Shown here one piece after another: positions 50,818 to 59,440 of a DNA stretch of 64,000 nucleotides. Position numbers and translations under genes: made by a program. Position 1 is the stretch's first letter. Each line of letters starts with the position of its first letter. This stretch comes from SFWF01 sp045537915. GTDB lineage: Bacteria; Bacillota; Clostridia; Oscillospirales; Acutalibacteraceae. The notes under the pieces were generated by a model that did no database searches, was not told where the DNA came from, and saw only the letters and a list, made by a program, of their open reading frames with translations. The stretch is taken from the NCBI GenBank assembly GCA_045537915.1, contig JAZSQK010000010.1, forward strand, positions 9,109 through 73,108, in the 5' to 3' direction.

Positions 50818-50932
50818 CATTTATTTAATATTTTTTTAAAATAACAAATTAGTTCTCTGTTTTCCTTTGATTTTCTCCAAATTTCTCGTTTTATCTAATT
50901 TATGATTTTTAAAAAATTTTGCAAAAAATATA

Positions 50933-50952
50933 GGTGGAATATAAATTCCACC
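50933..50952 (-). terminator. Terminator of uppP (and glg genes)
   Basis: Stem GGTGGAAT / ATTCCACC with a 4-nt loop, followed by TATATTTTTT on the minus strand, ten bases after the uppP stop. Confidence 0.75.
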
Positions 50953-50961
50953 CTTTAAAAG

Positions 50962-51795
50962 TTATTTTGCAATCAGTCCGAAATAAATCAGCACAAGCAG
51001 ACCGAGTGCGATACGATACCAACCGAAGAAGGTAAAATCCTTTTTCTTGATATAACCCATAAGAAATTTAATAACAATTATCGACACGATAAATGCGGTT
51101 ATCATTCCGACAGCGAGAATCACTGTTTCAAGGCCGCCTATATTAAATCCAACCTCGGCTATGTACTTAACTATTTTTAGCAGACTTGCGCCGAACATTA
51201 CAGGTACTGCAAGATAGAAGCTGAACTCAGCAGAAACGGTTCTCGAAACGCCGAGCAGCATAGCGCCGAGAATGGTAGCGCCCGAACGGGAGGTTCCGGG
51301 AATCAGCGACAGCACCTGAAAAGAACCGATGAGCAGAGCCGTTTTATAGGAAAGACCCTTAATGCAGGTGGTTTTGGGCTCACGGTTTTTATTTATTGCT
51401 TCTACAACAAGGAACAAAACGCCATATATTATAAGTGTTGCCGCAACCGTCTTATAGTTGAAAAATTTTTCGTTAATCCAGTCGTCAAGCAGAATACCTA
51501 TAACCGCCGCAGGCAAACAGGCAACAATTACCTTTGACCAGAGGGATATACTTTTTTTCTTTATATATCCGTTTTCCTTGGTTGTAAAGGGCCAGAGCTT
51601 GTTCCAGAAAATTACAACTACAGCCAGTATGGCTCCGAGCTGTATAACAACCTCGAACATTTCTTTAAACTCATCGCTTGTGCCGAGCTTTAAAAACTCA
51701 TCAGCCAAAATAAGATGACCCGTACTGCTTATCGGCAGCCATTCGGTTATACCCTCAATTATGCCGAGGATTACAGATTTTATAATATCAAACAT
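50962..51795 (-). CDS. uppP: Undecaprenyl-diphosphate phosphatase
   Basis: 277 residues, eight or so membrane helices. BacA motifs EGITEWLPISSTGH and PGTSRSGATI. It recycles the lipid carrier for cell-wall synthesis and can confer bacitracin tolerance when abundant. It lies 12 bp after glgA, so it may be read through from the glycogen operon. Confidence 0.95.
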   Translation of the reverse strand: MFDIIKSVILGIIEGITEWLPISSTGHLILADEFLKLGTSDEFKEMFEVVIQLGAILAVVVIFWNKLWPFTTKENGYIKKKSISLWSKVIVACLPAAVIGILLDDWINEKFFNYKTVAATLIIYGVLFLVVEAINKNREPKTTCIKGLSYKTALLIGSFQVLSLIPGTSRSGATILGAMLLGVSRTVSAEFSFYLAVPVMFGASLLKIVKYIAEVGFNIGGLETVILAVGMITAFIVSIIVIKFLMGYIKKKDFTFFGWYRIALGLLVLIYFGLIAK

Positions 51796-51807
51796 AATAT
51801 CACCCTT

Positions 51808-53229
51808 TTATTTAGCGCAAAGCTCCTTGTAAAGTCCAATATATGAACCGGCAGATGCATTCCAACTATTGTCGCACTCCATCGCCCTTTTTACAAGTAT
51901 ATTCCAACCCTCTTTATCCTTATAACCCTCAAGCGCACGTTCGACCGCATACTTCATATCGTGTGCGTTATAGTTTGCAAAGGTAAAGCCGTTGCCTTTA
52001 CCGTCGCCCGAGTCGGATATTGTGTCGTTAAGTCCGCCCGTCTTACGCACTATCGGAATAGTGCCGTACCGAAGAGCAATCATCTGGGCAAGGCCGCAGG
52101 GCTCACTCTTTGAGGGCATAAGGAAGATATCGGCACCCGCATATATCTTTCTTGCAAGGTCGGGGATAAAGCCGAGCTTAAAGGCAACCTTTTCGGGATG
52201 CTTTTTTGCCATTTCATAGAAAAAGGTTTCAAACTCCCAATCTCCCGAGCCGAGTATCGCAAACTGGACATCATTTTGCAGTAGCTCCTCAAAGACACAC
52301 TTTACAAGATCAAAGCCCTTGTGTCCGACAAGACGGGAAACAATTCCGATAAGGGGGGTATCTGCCTTTATGGGCAGTCCCATATATTTTTGAAGCTCCG
52401 CCTTATTTACAGCCTTGTTTGAGAAATCCTCTGCGCTGTAACCTGCAAAGATATTTTTATCGGTTTCGGGGTTATAAACGACAGTATCTATTCCGTTTAC
52501 TATTCCGCAAAGCTTATAGGTATATTCCTTAAGAATCGGGTCCAGTCCGTGTGAATAATAAGGATCAAGTATCTCCTTTGCATATGTGGGAGACACGGTT
52601 GTTACCTTTTCTGAGCACTGTATTGCCGCCTTCATCATATTTACGCAGCCGTCATATTCTATAAGCCCCACCGCTTCATTCGGGAGCCCCAGAACATCTC
52701 CTATAAGGTCGTGCCCGTACTTGCCCTGATACTGTATATTATGGATAGTGAAAACCGTTTTGATATTGGCATACATCGGCTCACTCTTATAGAATATATC
52801 GTGGAAAACGGGTATCATTGCCGTCTGCCAATCGTTGCAGTGTATTATATCCGGAACATAATCTATGCATCTTATTGTTTCGAGTACCGCTCTGGAGAAA
52901 AAGGCAAACCTCTCGGCGTCGTCATAAAAGCCGTAAAGAGAATCCCTCTTGAAATAGTACTGATTATCAAGCAGATAATATGTCACTCCGTCGTAACGGG
53001 CTTCAAAAATTCCACAGTACTGTCTTCTCCAGGAAACAGGCACCGTTATGCTTGTTATAAAATTCATATTTGCCCTGAGCTCATCGGGAACCGACGAATA
53101 GAGCGGCATTATCACTCTGCAGCCAACAAGTCTTCTGCGAAGCGCCTTGGGCAGTGCTCCCGCCACATCGGCAAGACCGCCAGACATCGCAAAGGGATAG
53201 GCTTCGCTTGTAGCATATAAAACCTTCAT
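51808..53229 (-). CDS. glgA: Glycogen synthase (ADP-glucose)
   Basis: 473 residues, GT5 family. N-terminal YATSEAYPFAMSGGLADVAGALPKAL with the ADP-glucose-binding site and C-terminal PSKSEPCGLAQMIALRYGTIPIVRKTGGL. Extends glycogen from ADP-glucose. Last of glgC-glgD-glgA. Confidence 0.95.
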   Translation of the reverse strand: MKVLYATSEAYPFAMSGGLADVAGALPKALRRRLVGCRVIMPLYSSVPDELRANMNFITSITVPVSWRRQYCGIFEARYDGVTYYLLDNQYYFKRDSLYGFYDDAERFAFFSRAVLETIRCIDYVPDIIHCNDWQTAMIPVFHDIFYKSEPMYANIKTVFTIHNIQYQGKYGHDLIGDVLGLPNEAVGLIEYDGCVNMMKAAIQCSEKVTTVSPTYAKEILDPYYSHGLDPILKEYTYKLCGIVNGIDTVVYNPETDKNIFAGYSAEDFSNKAVNKAELQKYMGLPIKADTPLIGIVSRLVGHKGFDLVKCVFEELLQNDVQFAILGSGDWEFETFFYEMAKKHPEKVAFKLGFIPDLARKIYAGADIFLMPSKSEPCGLAQMIALRYGTIPIVRKTGGLNDTISDSGDGKGNGFTFANYNAHDMKYAVERALEGYKDKEGWNILVKRAMECDNSWNASAGSYIGLYKELCAK

Positions 53230-53243
53230 TTAGTCCTCCGTAT

Positions 53244-54353
53244 TTAAACCGTTTCTTTCTTTCCTACTATTTTTTTAGTAATTCTTCCGTCGAGCTTTTT
53301 ATCCTTTGTAATGGTTGCAAAGCGGTCGCAAACCATATAGCTTACCTCACTGCCGACACCGACAGTAGTGCCCTCCATAAGAATACTGTTCTCTACGACT
53401 GCACCTGCCGCTACTATAACATCTCTGAAAAGTATACTGTTTTTGACCGTGCCCTCAATGATACAACCGTCCGAAATAAGACAGTTAGCCGTCTTGGATT
53501 CTATTTCATATTTGGCAGGCATATCGTCACGGCTGTTTGTATGGATAGGTCTTTCGGGATTGAATAAATCCTTTCTCACTTGGGACTCAAGCAGACTCAT
53601 ATTAGCCTTAAAGTAGCTCTCAAGTCCATCCATTACGGCGACGAAACCGTCATGGCGGTATCCGAATATACGGAGCTCTTTATATTTTGCGTGAATAATT
53701 CCGTGTGAAAAGCTGACAGAGCCTATATCATAGGCATCGTTTACAAGCTTTATAAGAAGCTCTCTTTTTATAATAATTACATCAAGGCCGTAGTTACAGG
53801 ACTCATTCTCTTCAAAGCCGATACCTACTATTCTACCCTCATCGTCAAAGGTAAAATCCATTACATCCTGCTGACCATGAGGCTTCTTACCGTGGGCGTA
53901 AACCACAGTTATATCGGCTTTATTTTTATTATGGAATTTCTTGACCTTTTTAAGATCGATATTTGCTATAACATCGGTATCACAGAGGATAACATACTCC
54001 TCCTGAGCTTCTACAAGGCACTCCATAATTCCGTAAAGCGCCTCAACCCTTCCTTTGTAGACGGGCGCCTCGTTAGAGGCATAGGGCGGAAATATGAAAA
54101 GTCCCCCTCTTTTACGGTCAAGGTCCCAGGGCTTTCCGCTTCCCACATGGTTCATCAGCGAAAAGTAGTTAGCCTTTGTAATAAGGCCGACATTGCTGAC
54201 ACCTGCATTTGTGAGGTTTGAAAGCATAAAGTCAACAAGCCTGTATCTTGCGCCGAAGGGCACCGACGCCATTGAACGAGCGGCGGTAAGGTCCTTGAGC
54301 AGAGCATCGTGAGAGTTGGCAAAAATAATACCTAAAACATTATTGGTTTTCAT
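53244..54353 (-). CDS. glgD: ADP-glucose pyrophosphorylase regulatory subunit GlgD
   Basis: 369 residues. It has the nucleotidyltransferase fold and C-terminal left-handed beta-helix of GlgC, but the N-terminal GGxGxRL phosphate loop is replaced by IIFANSHDALLKDLTAARS. That marks GlgD, the partner that activates GlgC in Bacillota. Its ATG overlaps the glgC stop by one base (TAATG). Confidence 0.93.
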   Translation of the reverse strand: MKTNNVLGIIFANSHDALLKDLTAARSMASVPFGARYRLVDFMLSNLTNAGVSNVGLITKANYFSLMNHVGSGKPWDLDRKRGGLFIFPPYASNEAPVYKGRVEALYGIMECLVEAQEEYVILCDTDVIANIDLKKVKKFHNKNKADITVVYAHGKKPHGQQDVMDFTFDDEGRIVGIGFEENESCNYGLDVIIIKRELLIKLVNDAYDIGSVSFSHGIIHAKYKELRIFGYRHDGFVAVMDGLESYFKANMSLLESQVRKDLFNPERPIHTNSRDDMPAKYEIESKTANCLISDGCIIEGTVKNSILFRDVIVAAGAVVENSILMEGTTVGVGSEVSYMVCDRFATITKDKKLDGRITKKIVGKKETV

Positions 54354-55579
54354 TATATTCTGCCTCCCTCTTCAATATCTTCGGTAATCATTTTCTTGGC
54401 CGAAACTACCGCATTTTTGCCGACCTTAAGGCCGTCTCCGATTACCGTAATGCCCCAGTCCTTAATATCCTTTATCTCTTCAGGGCTCTCTCCTACTACT
54501 GCGCCCTCTTCTATAACAGAATTTTCTGCTACTATTGAATATCTGACACAGGCTCCCTTTTTGATTACCGTTCCGGGCATAATGAGAGAGTACTCAACTA
54601 CTGCCCCTTCTTCGACCGTTACATTTGAAAAAAGTATCGAAAAGTCAAGCTTTCCCGCAACACTGCAGCCGACCGTAACAAGAGAGTTTTCGACGTTTGC
54701 CGTATCGGTTATATGCTGGGGCGGCAGTCCCTTTGTCGAACAGTATATCGGCCAGGCATCATCATAAAGATTGAGGTCACTTCTGGGATTTAAAAGGTCA
54801 AGATTTGCGTCCCACAAAGAATCTATCGTTCCGACATCCTTCCAGTATCCGTCAAAACGGTATGCCATCATTTTCTGATTATCACAAAGCATTGCAGGAA
54901 TTACATCCTTGCCGAAATCGTTTGAGGAGTCACTCTTTTGCTCATCCTCGCAGAGATATTTGCGAAGCTTATCCCAAGAGAATACATAAATTCCCATAGA
55001 AGCAAGGTTGCTCTTTGGCTCCTTGGGCTTTTCCTCAAACTCGTAGATAACGCCATCCTCTCTGGCGTTCATAATACCGAAGCGGGAGGCCTCCTCCATA
55101 GGAACCTCGATTACCGCAATCGTACAGTCGGCATCGGTTTCCTTGTGAAACTCTATCATTTCAGAATAGTCCATTTTATAAATATGGTCGCCCGAAAGTA
55201 TAAGAACATACTCGGGGTTATATCTCTCAATAAACCTTAAGTTCTGATAAATAGCGTTAGCCGTACCCTTGTACCAACCAGCATTGTCGGTATCTCTGTA
55301 GGGAGGAAGAATATGGACACCTCCGTTTACACGGTCAAGGTCCCAGGCCTTACCGCTTCCGATATAATCTGCCAGTTCAAGCGGCTGATACTGGGTAAGA
55401 ATTCCGACCGTATCAATACCCGAATTGGTGCAATTTGAAAGAGGAAAATCTATTATCCTGTATTTTCCGCCGTAGGGTACTGCCGGCTTAGCTATCTTTT
55501 TTGTAAGAATGCCGAGTCTGCTTCCCTGACCTCCTGCCAGAAGCATTGCCACACATTCAGTTTTCTTCAAATCTCTCAT
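54353..55579 (-). CDS. glgC: Glucose-1-phosphate adenylyltransferase GlgC
   Basis: 408 residues as drawn from ATG at 55579. The GGGG ribosome-binding site directly abuts that ATG; a TTG at 55570, nine bases further, would give the more usual start MKKTECVAMLLAGGQGSR. The catalytic loop LLAGGQGSRLG and the beta-helix C terminus are intact. It makes ADP-glucose, the committed step of glycogen synthesis, in a heteromer with GlgD. Confidence 0.94.
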   Translation of the reverse strand: MRDLKKTECVAMLLAGGQGSRLGILTKKIAKPAVPYGGKYRIIDFPLSNCTNSGIDTVGILTQYQPLELADYIGSGKAWDLDRVNGGVHILPPYRDTDNAGWYKGTANAIYQNLRFIERYNPEYVLILSGDHIYKMDYSEMIEFHKETDADCTIAVIEVPMEEASRFGIMNAREDGVIYEFEEKPKEPKSNLASMGIYVFSWDKLRKYLCEDEQKSDSSNDFGKDVIPAMLCDNQKMMAYRFDGYWKDVGTIDSLWDANLDLLNPRSDLNLYDDAWPIYCSTKGLPPQHITDTANVENSLVTVGCSVAGKLDFSILFSNVTVEEGAVVEYSLIMPGTVIKKGACVRYSIVAENSVIEEGAVVGESPEEIKDIKDWGITVIGDGLKVGKNAVVSAKKMITEDIEEGGRI

Positions 55580-55629
55580 CCCCGAATAGTTTATTATGGT
55601 TTATATAATTGAAATGCATATCTCTATAT

Positions 55630-55658
55630 ATCATACCAAACCACTTTAGGTTTTTCAA
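55630..55658 (-). promoter_or_regulatory. Promoter of glgCDA
   Basis: TTGAAA (55653-55658), 17 bp, TATGAT (55630-55635) with an extended -10 TGG on the minus strand. Confidence 0.7.
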
Positions 55659-55790
55659 GAGCGTTTTGTTAGTTTTCCAAAATAACGGTATAATTTTAGC
55701 GTGGTTTTTTGTGAATTTTATACATATTTTGTAGTTTTTCTACATTTTGCACCTAAATTCGTGGGCTTTTTTCAAAAAACTAAAACAGAA

Positions 55791-55812
55791 CGGCTCGCAA
55801 TATTGCGAGCCG
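55791..55812 (-). terminator. Terminator of trpB
   Basis: Perfect palindrome CGGCTCGCAA-TA-TTGCGAGCCG followed by TTCTGTTTT on the minus strand, 18 bp after the trpB stop. Confidence 0.75.
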
Positions 55813-55829
55813 AATCCTTTGTCCTTTGA

Positions 55830-57050
55830 CTAGCGAATTCCAAAGTTTTCAATAATGTAATCCATATCCTTGTCGCCTCTGCCCGAAAGGTTTATCAGTA
55901 CAGAGCCATGCTCCATTGTCTTTGCAAGCTTCATACCGAAGGCTACGGCGTGGGAGCTTTCAATAGCGGGGATTATTCCCTCAAGACGAGCGAGTTTATA
56001 AAATGCGTCGACCGTTTCCTCGTCGTTTATAACATCGTATTTTACCCTTCCGATTTCCTGTAAAAAAGCGTGTTCGGGGCCTGAAGAGGGGTAATCGAGT
56101 CCACTTGCAACCGAGTACACAGGGGCAGGCTCGCCCTTTTCGTCCTTGAGCATAATACTGTTAAAGCCGTGCATAATGCCCTCGGTTCCATATTTCAGAC
56201 TTGCCGCATGGTCGCCGAGCTTTTCCCCACGACCTAACGGCTCAACACCGTAAATATCAACAGGATCGTTAAGGAAGCCTGCGAAAAGTCCCGCCGCATT
56301 GGAGCCGCCTCCTACACAGGCGACAATAGCGCTCGGAAGATGGCCTGTCATCTCGATAAACTGTTCTCTTGCCTCAATGCCTACAACGCTCTGGAAATCA
56401 CGGACCATCATCGGAAATGGGTGTGGGCCTAAAACCGAGCCTATGCAGTAGATGGCGGTTTCATATTCCTTGCTGTATGCATCAAAGGCAGCGTCAACTG
56501 CCTCCTTTAAGGTCTGGAGTCCGTGTGTTACCTCGATAACGTTTGCGCCGAGTATCTTCATACGGGCAACATTAGGAGCCTGTTTCTTTATATCGACAGA
56601 GCCCATATAAATATCGCACTCAAGACCGAAATAAGCGGCGGCGGTAGCAAGTGCAACGCCGTGCTGACCGGCTCCCGTTTCGGCTATGACCTTCTTCTTA
56701 CCCATATACTTTGCAAGAAGAGCCTCGCCCATACAGTGATTAAGCTTGTGTGCGCCCGAGTGGTTTAAGTCCTCACGCTTTGCATAAAGCTGAACCTTGC
56801 CGCCCAGAGCATCCGAAAGCCTTTCAAGATGAGTAACAGGGGTAGGTCTGCCCTGAAACTCCTTTCTGATTCTGCGGAGCTCGGCAATAAACTTCCTCGA
56901 CTGGCAGATTGAATAATAAGCCTCGGTTATCTCTGCCATTGCGGCCTTGAGCTTATCCTCGACATACACTCCGCCGTACCTTCCGAAATAACCGTCCTTA
57001 TCGGGATAATTGTTAAAATAGGTATCAAAATCTACATTATTTATTTTCAT
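55830..57050 (-). CDS. trpB: Tryptophan synthase beta chain, orphan
   Basis: 406 residues from ATG at 57050 with GGAGGAAATAAAA upstream. PLP-lysine motif HSGAHKLNHCMGEALLAK, catalytic Glu in AETGAGQHGVALAT, and phosphate loop GGGSNAAGLF. The wording around the Lys (HSGAHKLNHCMGE rather than HTGAHKINN) is somewhat divergent. No trpA or other trp genes adjoin, so it may salvage indole plus serine, or partner with a distant trpA. It is controlled by a tryptophan-type T-box. Confidence 0.92.
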   Translation of the reverse strand: MKINNVDFDTYFNNYPDKDGYFGRYGGVYVEDKLKAAMAEITEAYYSICQSRKFIAELRRIRKEFQGRPTPVTHLERLSDALGGKVQLYAKREDLNHSGAHKLNHCMGEALLAKYMGKKKVIAETGAGQHGVALATAAAYFGLECDIYMGSVDIKKQAPNVARMKILGANVIEVTHGLQTLKEAVDAAFDAYSKEYETAIYCIGSVLGPHPFPMMVRDFQSVVGIEAREQFIEMTGHLPSAIVACVGGGSNAAGLFAGFLNDPVDIYGVEPLGRGEKLGDHAASLKYGTEGIMHGFNSIMLKDEKGEPAPVYSVASGLDYPSSGPEHAFLQEIGRVKYDVINDEETVDAFYKLARLEGIIPAIESSHAVAFGMKLAKTMEHGSVLINLSGRGDKDMDYIIENFGIR

Positions 57051-57147
57051 TTTTATTTCCTCCAAAAATTTTGTTTCAGCCTTTTAAATTTACCTGAAAC
57101 GCCATCGGCCAACCAACAAAAACATAAAATCACCTTTACAAAAAAAT

Positions 57148-57414
57148 AAAATCTTATCCCAGACAATAGGGACAAGATTTGAAAATCCTGCGGTGCCACC
57201 CAAATTGATGAAAAATCATCCGCTCTGCGCTGTACTATCATACAGCCCCACGATGTAACGGTCGTGCCCCGTCAACTGCTACTCAAACCATCGGTTTTTT
57301 CGGTTGCCCTCATAAGTCCATTCGCCAAAGGTTTCACTGCTGTCATCCCACCGCCGACAGCTCTCTTTGAGTTTCTCGCTTTAGTTACTACTCTCAATCA
57401 CAGGTTTTTTCTTT
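57148..57414 (-). promoter_or_regulatory. T-box riboswitch upstream of trpB, candidate Trp specifier
   Basis: Minus-strand leader of about 270 nt with an AGAGAGC stem-I element. The specifier-like segment GAATGGAC has TGG at 57318-57320. The T-box sequence TGGGTGGCACCGCAGG lies at 57187-57202, and a terminator follows (AAATCTTGTCCC / GGGATAAGATTT, then ATTTTTTT) at 57148-57180. Uncharged tRNA-Trp would favour the antiterminator. The TGG assignment rests on position and sequence only. Confidence 0.85.
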
Positions 57415-57420
57415 TAATAC

Positions 57421-57449
57421 ATATTAGCACTTTAAAAATAAAATGTCAA
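57421..57449 (-). promoter_or_regulatory. Promoter of the T-box-trpB transcript
   Basis: TTGACA (57444-57449), 17 bp, TAATAT (57421-57426) on the minus strand. Confidence 0.75.
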
Positions 57450-57467
57450 TAGGAAGTTAAGGGCCAA

Positions 57468-57505
57468 GGGAAGAGGGAAAAGGGAAAAGGGAAAGGGGAA
57501 AGGGC
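57468..57505. repeat. Polypurine GGGAAAA tract (left, G-rich on plus)
   Basis: Six G-runs of three or four separated by A-rich linkers of 3-4 bases. It is potentially able to form a G-quadruplex. A C-rich counterpart lies in inverted orientation at 58152-58180, on the other side of the HTH/DUF6809 pair. Confidence 0.7.
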
Positions 57506-57520
57506 CTGAGCTGACTTTTT

Positions 57521-57742
57521 TTATCTTTTAGGATAATTCATTCCTTTCGGCAATCCTAACAGATAGTCAGCAGAAACATTAAAAAATGAACAAAGCTCCC
57601 GTATATCGTTTAACGAGGGTTCTGCACTACCGGTTTCCATTCGTGAAATTTTCATCTGGTGCATGTTTAACTTTTCCCCAAGTTGTGTTTGAGTTAGATT
57701 TTTTTCTTCTCTTAAATATCTGATTTTTTCGTTAAATTCCAT
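57521..57742 (-). CDS. XRE-family HTH repressor
   Basis: 73 residues from ATG at 57742, nine bases after AGGAG; the ATG at 57751 abuts that site. A complete HTH_3 domain (IRYLREEKNLTQTQLGEKLNMHQMKISRMETGSAEPSLNDIRELCSFFNVSADYLLGL). It is divergent from the DUF6809 gene. Two AAACG-type palindromes in between are its likely operators. Confidence 0.88.
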   Translation of the reverse strand: MEFNEKIRYLREEKNLTQTQLGEKLNMHQMKISRMETGSAEPSLNDIRELCSFFNVSADYLLGLPKGMNYPKR

Positions 57743-57773
57743 ATTATTCATCTCCTACGAAAATAATATTAAC

Positions 57774-57820
57774 ATAAACGAAAACTGTTTATTGACTTTT
57801 AAACGAAAATCGTTTAAAAT
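57774..57820. promoter_or_regulatory. Divergent operator/promoter region of the HTH and DUF6809 genes
   Basis: Palindrome 1 is ATAAAC-N7-GTTTAT (57774-57792). Palindrome 2 is TTTTAAACGA-AAA-TCGTTTAAAA (57797-57819). A plus-strand promoter TTGACT (57792-57797), 17 bp, TAAAAT (57815-57820) is almost wholly covered by palindrome 2, so binding there should block it. Confidence 0.7.
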
Positions 57821-57842
57821 TGTTTTCAAGGAGTTGATTAAA

Positions 57843-58130
57843 ATGACAATACTTGAAGAGCTGTATTACGGGAATATATGTCCGGCAGTAAAATCCATAA
57901 AGAAAAATAGCGAGTTTTCAAAAATTTTAGAGGAAATTGTTAATCTGGAAACAAGTTTTACTGATAAGTTTGATAATGAAGAAAAGAAAGACTTTGAAAA
58001 GTTTTGCGAACTAAATAGCGACCTTAATGACATTCGCAATCTTGCTGTATTTAAGAATGGTTTTCAGTTAGGCTTGGGCCTTGCCGTAAATGCATTTTTG
58101 GACGAGGATGCAAATTTCGAAGATTTGTAA
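57843..58130 (+). CDS. DUF6809-like small acidic protein
   Basis: 95 residues from ATG at 57843 with AAGGAG nine bases upstream. Helical, acidic (ILEELYYGNICPAVKSIKKNSEF ... FQLGLGLAVNAFLDED). The wording matches DUF6809-type proteins common in clostridial accessory and phage-related DNA; function unknown. Probably under control of the adjacent HTH repressor. Confidence 0.65.
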   Translation: MTILEELYYGNICPAVKSIKKNSEFSKILEEIVNLETSFTDKFDNEEKKDFEKFCELNSDLNDIRNLAVFKNGFQLGLGLAVNAFLDEDANFEDL

Positions 58131-58151
58131 AAGCAAAGAGAACAATTTATT

Positions 58152-58180
58152 CCTTTCCCCCTTCCCCTTTCCCTCTGCCC
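58152..58180. repeat. Polypyrimidine CCCTTTT tract (right, C-rich on plus)
   Basis: Runs of C3-C5 separated by TT(T); inverted relative to the tract at 57468-57505. Together they bracket the HTH/DUF6809 cassette. Confidence 0.65.
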
Positions 58181-58191
58181 TTGCAAAACAA

Positions 58192-58220
58192 AAAGCCGTC
58201 TGCTCAAAGCAGACGGCTTT
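58192..58220 (-). terminator. Terminator of rpsF-ssb-rpsR
   Basis: 12-bp stem AAAGCCGTCTGC / GCAGACGGCTTT with a 5-nt loop and TTTTGTTTT on the minus strand. Confidence 0.85.
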
Positions 58221-58231
58221 AGCTTTGCTTA

Positions 58232-58471
58232 TTAGTCGTTTACGTAAGGAAGAAGAGCTACCTGACGTGCACGCTTGATGGCAGAGGTGAGCTCTCTCTG
58301 GTGAGCTGCACAGGTGCCGGTTGCACGGCGGGGAAGAATCTTTGCACGCTCAGAAATGAACTTGCGAAGACGAGCTACGTCCTTGTAATCGATAACTTCA
58401 ACACGGTCAACGCAGAAGTGACAAACCTTTTTATGAGGTTTTCTGCGCATGGGTCTATCCATTTTCTCCAT
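58232..58471 (-). CDS. rpsR: Ribosomal protein bS18
   Basis: 79 residues, ATG at 58471 with AGGAGG eight bases upstream. RKPHKKVCHFC plus a later Cys suggests the zinc-binding form. Third gene of the conserved rpsF-ssb-rpsR operon, 62 bp after ssb. Confidence 0.96.
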   Translation of the reverse strand: MEKMDRPMRRKPHKKVCHFCVDRVEVIDYKDVARLRKFISERAKILPRRATGTCAAHQRELTSAIKRARQVALLPYVND

Positions 58472-58533
58472 TTTTAACGCCTCCTATTAAAATTTAGGGC
58501 AATATGAACAGCGGTTGTCCGCTTAAAATTAAA

Positions 58534-58962
58534 TTAGAACGGCAAATCGTCATCGGCCCCGCCCGAGAGGTCGGTGAATTCGGATGCACCTGCGTTTGAG
58601 AACGAAGTGGGAGCCTCACCTGCAGGAGCTGCTGCTCCGTCACGCTTGGACTCTACAAACTGAACATTGTTTGCAACAACTTCAAAAGCAGTGCGGTTTT
58701 TGCCGGTTTCTTTATCGACATAACGACGGGTCTGAATAGAGCCCTCGATACCGATAAGACTTCCCTTCTGGAAGTACTTTGTTACGAATTCTGCAGTCTG
58801 GCGCCAGGCAACAATATTGATAAAATCAGCCTCTGCCTGCTCGCCTGCTTTATAGCGGCGTGAAACTGCGATGGAGAAGGTCGTTACCGGAATGTTGCTG
58901 GGTGTGTAACGCAGCTCCGGATCTGCGGTAAGTCTTCCTGTAAGAACAACAAGATTGAACAT
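58534..58962 (-). CDS. ssb: Single-stranded DNA-binding protein
   Basis: 142 residues. N-terminal OB fold (NLVVLTGRLTADPELRYTPSN, FINIVAWRQTAEFV), a flexible Gly/Ala/Ser-rich linker and the acidic C-terminal tip GGADDDLPF that recruits replication and repair partners. Confidence 0.97.
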   Translation of the reverse strand: MFNLVVLTGRLTADPELRYTPSNIPVTTFSIAVSRRYKAGEQAEADFINIVAWRQTAEFVTKYFQKGSLIGIEGSIQTRRYVDKETGKNRTAFEVVANNVQFVESKRDGAAAPAGEAPTSFSNAGASEFTDLSGGADDDLPF

Positions 58963-58980
58963 AATTTTTTCTCCTCCGAA

Positions 58981-59262
58981 TTACTTTCTGACGGTCATTA
59001 CACGAAGAACGCCTTCGGTAATTCCGGCAACACGCTCAAGCTCTGCGGGGAACTCGGGAGCGCTTTCAAATGTTGTGAAAACATAGTAGCCTTCGGCTTC
59101 GTCGTTCACGAGATAAGCAAGTCTGCGCTTGCCCCAATCGTCAACGTTTACGACTGTTCCGTTATCGGCAATAAGAGCTGCGAACTTATCCTTGAGTTCG
59201 CCTACCTTTTCCTCTCCTCCTGCTACGGAGAATACCATGCATGCCTCATACTTATTTGTCAT
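58981..59262 (-). CDS. rpsF: Ribosomal protein bS6
   Basis: 93 residues from ATG at 59262 with AGGAGGTG upstream. Typical KYEACMVFS start and WGKRRLAYLVNDEAEGYYV core. It pairs with S18 in the small-subunit platform. First gene of its operon. Confidence 0.96.
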   Translation of the reverse strand: MTNKYEACMVFSVAGGEEKVGELKDKFAALIADNGTVVNVDDWGKRRLAYLVNDEAEGYYVFTTFESAPEFPAELERVAGITEGVLRVMTVRK

Positions 59263-59349
59263 TTCGTTGCACCTCCTTCTGGACATTAGGCCCTATATTT
59301 TTAATATAGAGCAAGGGGCTAAAGATAAAAAATTTCATTAGCACACGAC

Positions 59350-59378
59350 ATTATAACAGACTTTTTTATTAAAGTCAA
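59350..59378 (-). promoter_or_regulatory. Promoter of rpsF-ssb-rpsR
   Basis: TTGACT (59373-59378), 17 bp, TATAAT (59350-59355) on the minus strand. Confidence 0.8.
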
Positions 59379-59391
59379 CCTTTTTTCAGTA

Positions 59392-59420
59392 TTGAAAAAT
59401 GTATACAATAGTGCTATACT
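59392..59420 (+). promoter_or_regulatory. Promoter of coaX
   Basis: TTGAAA (59392-59397), 17 bp, TATACT (59415-59420), about 20 bp before the start codon; divergent from the rpsF promoter. Confidence 0.7.
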
Positions 59421-59440
59421 ACACTAAAAGGAGTGATATT

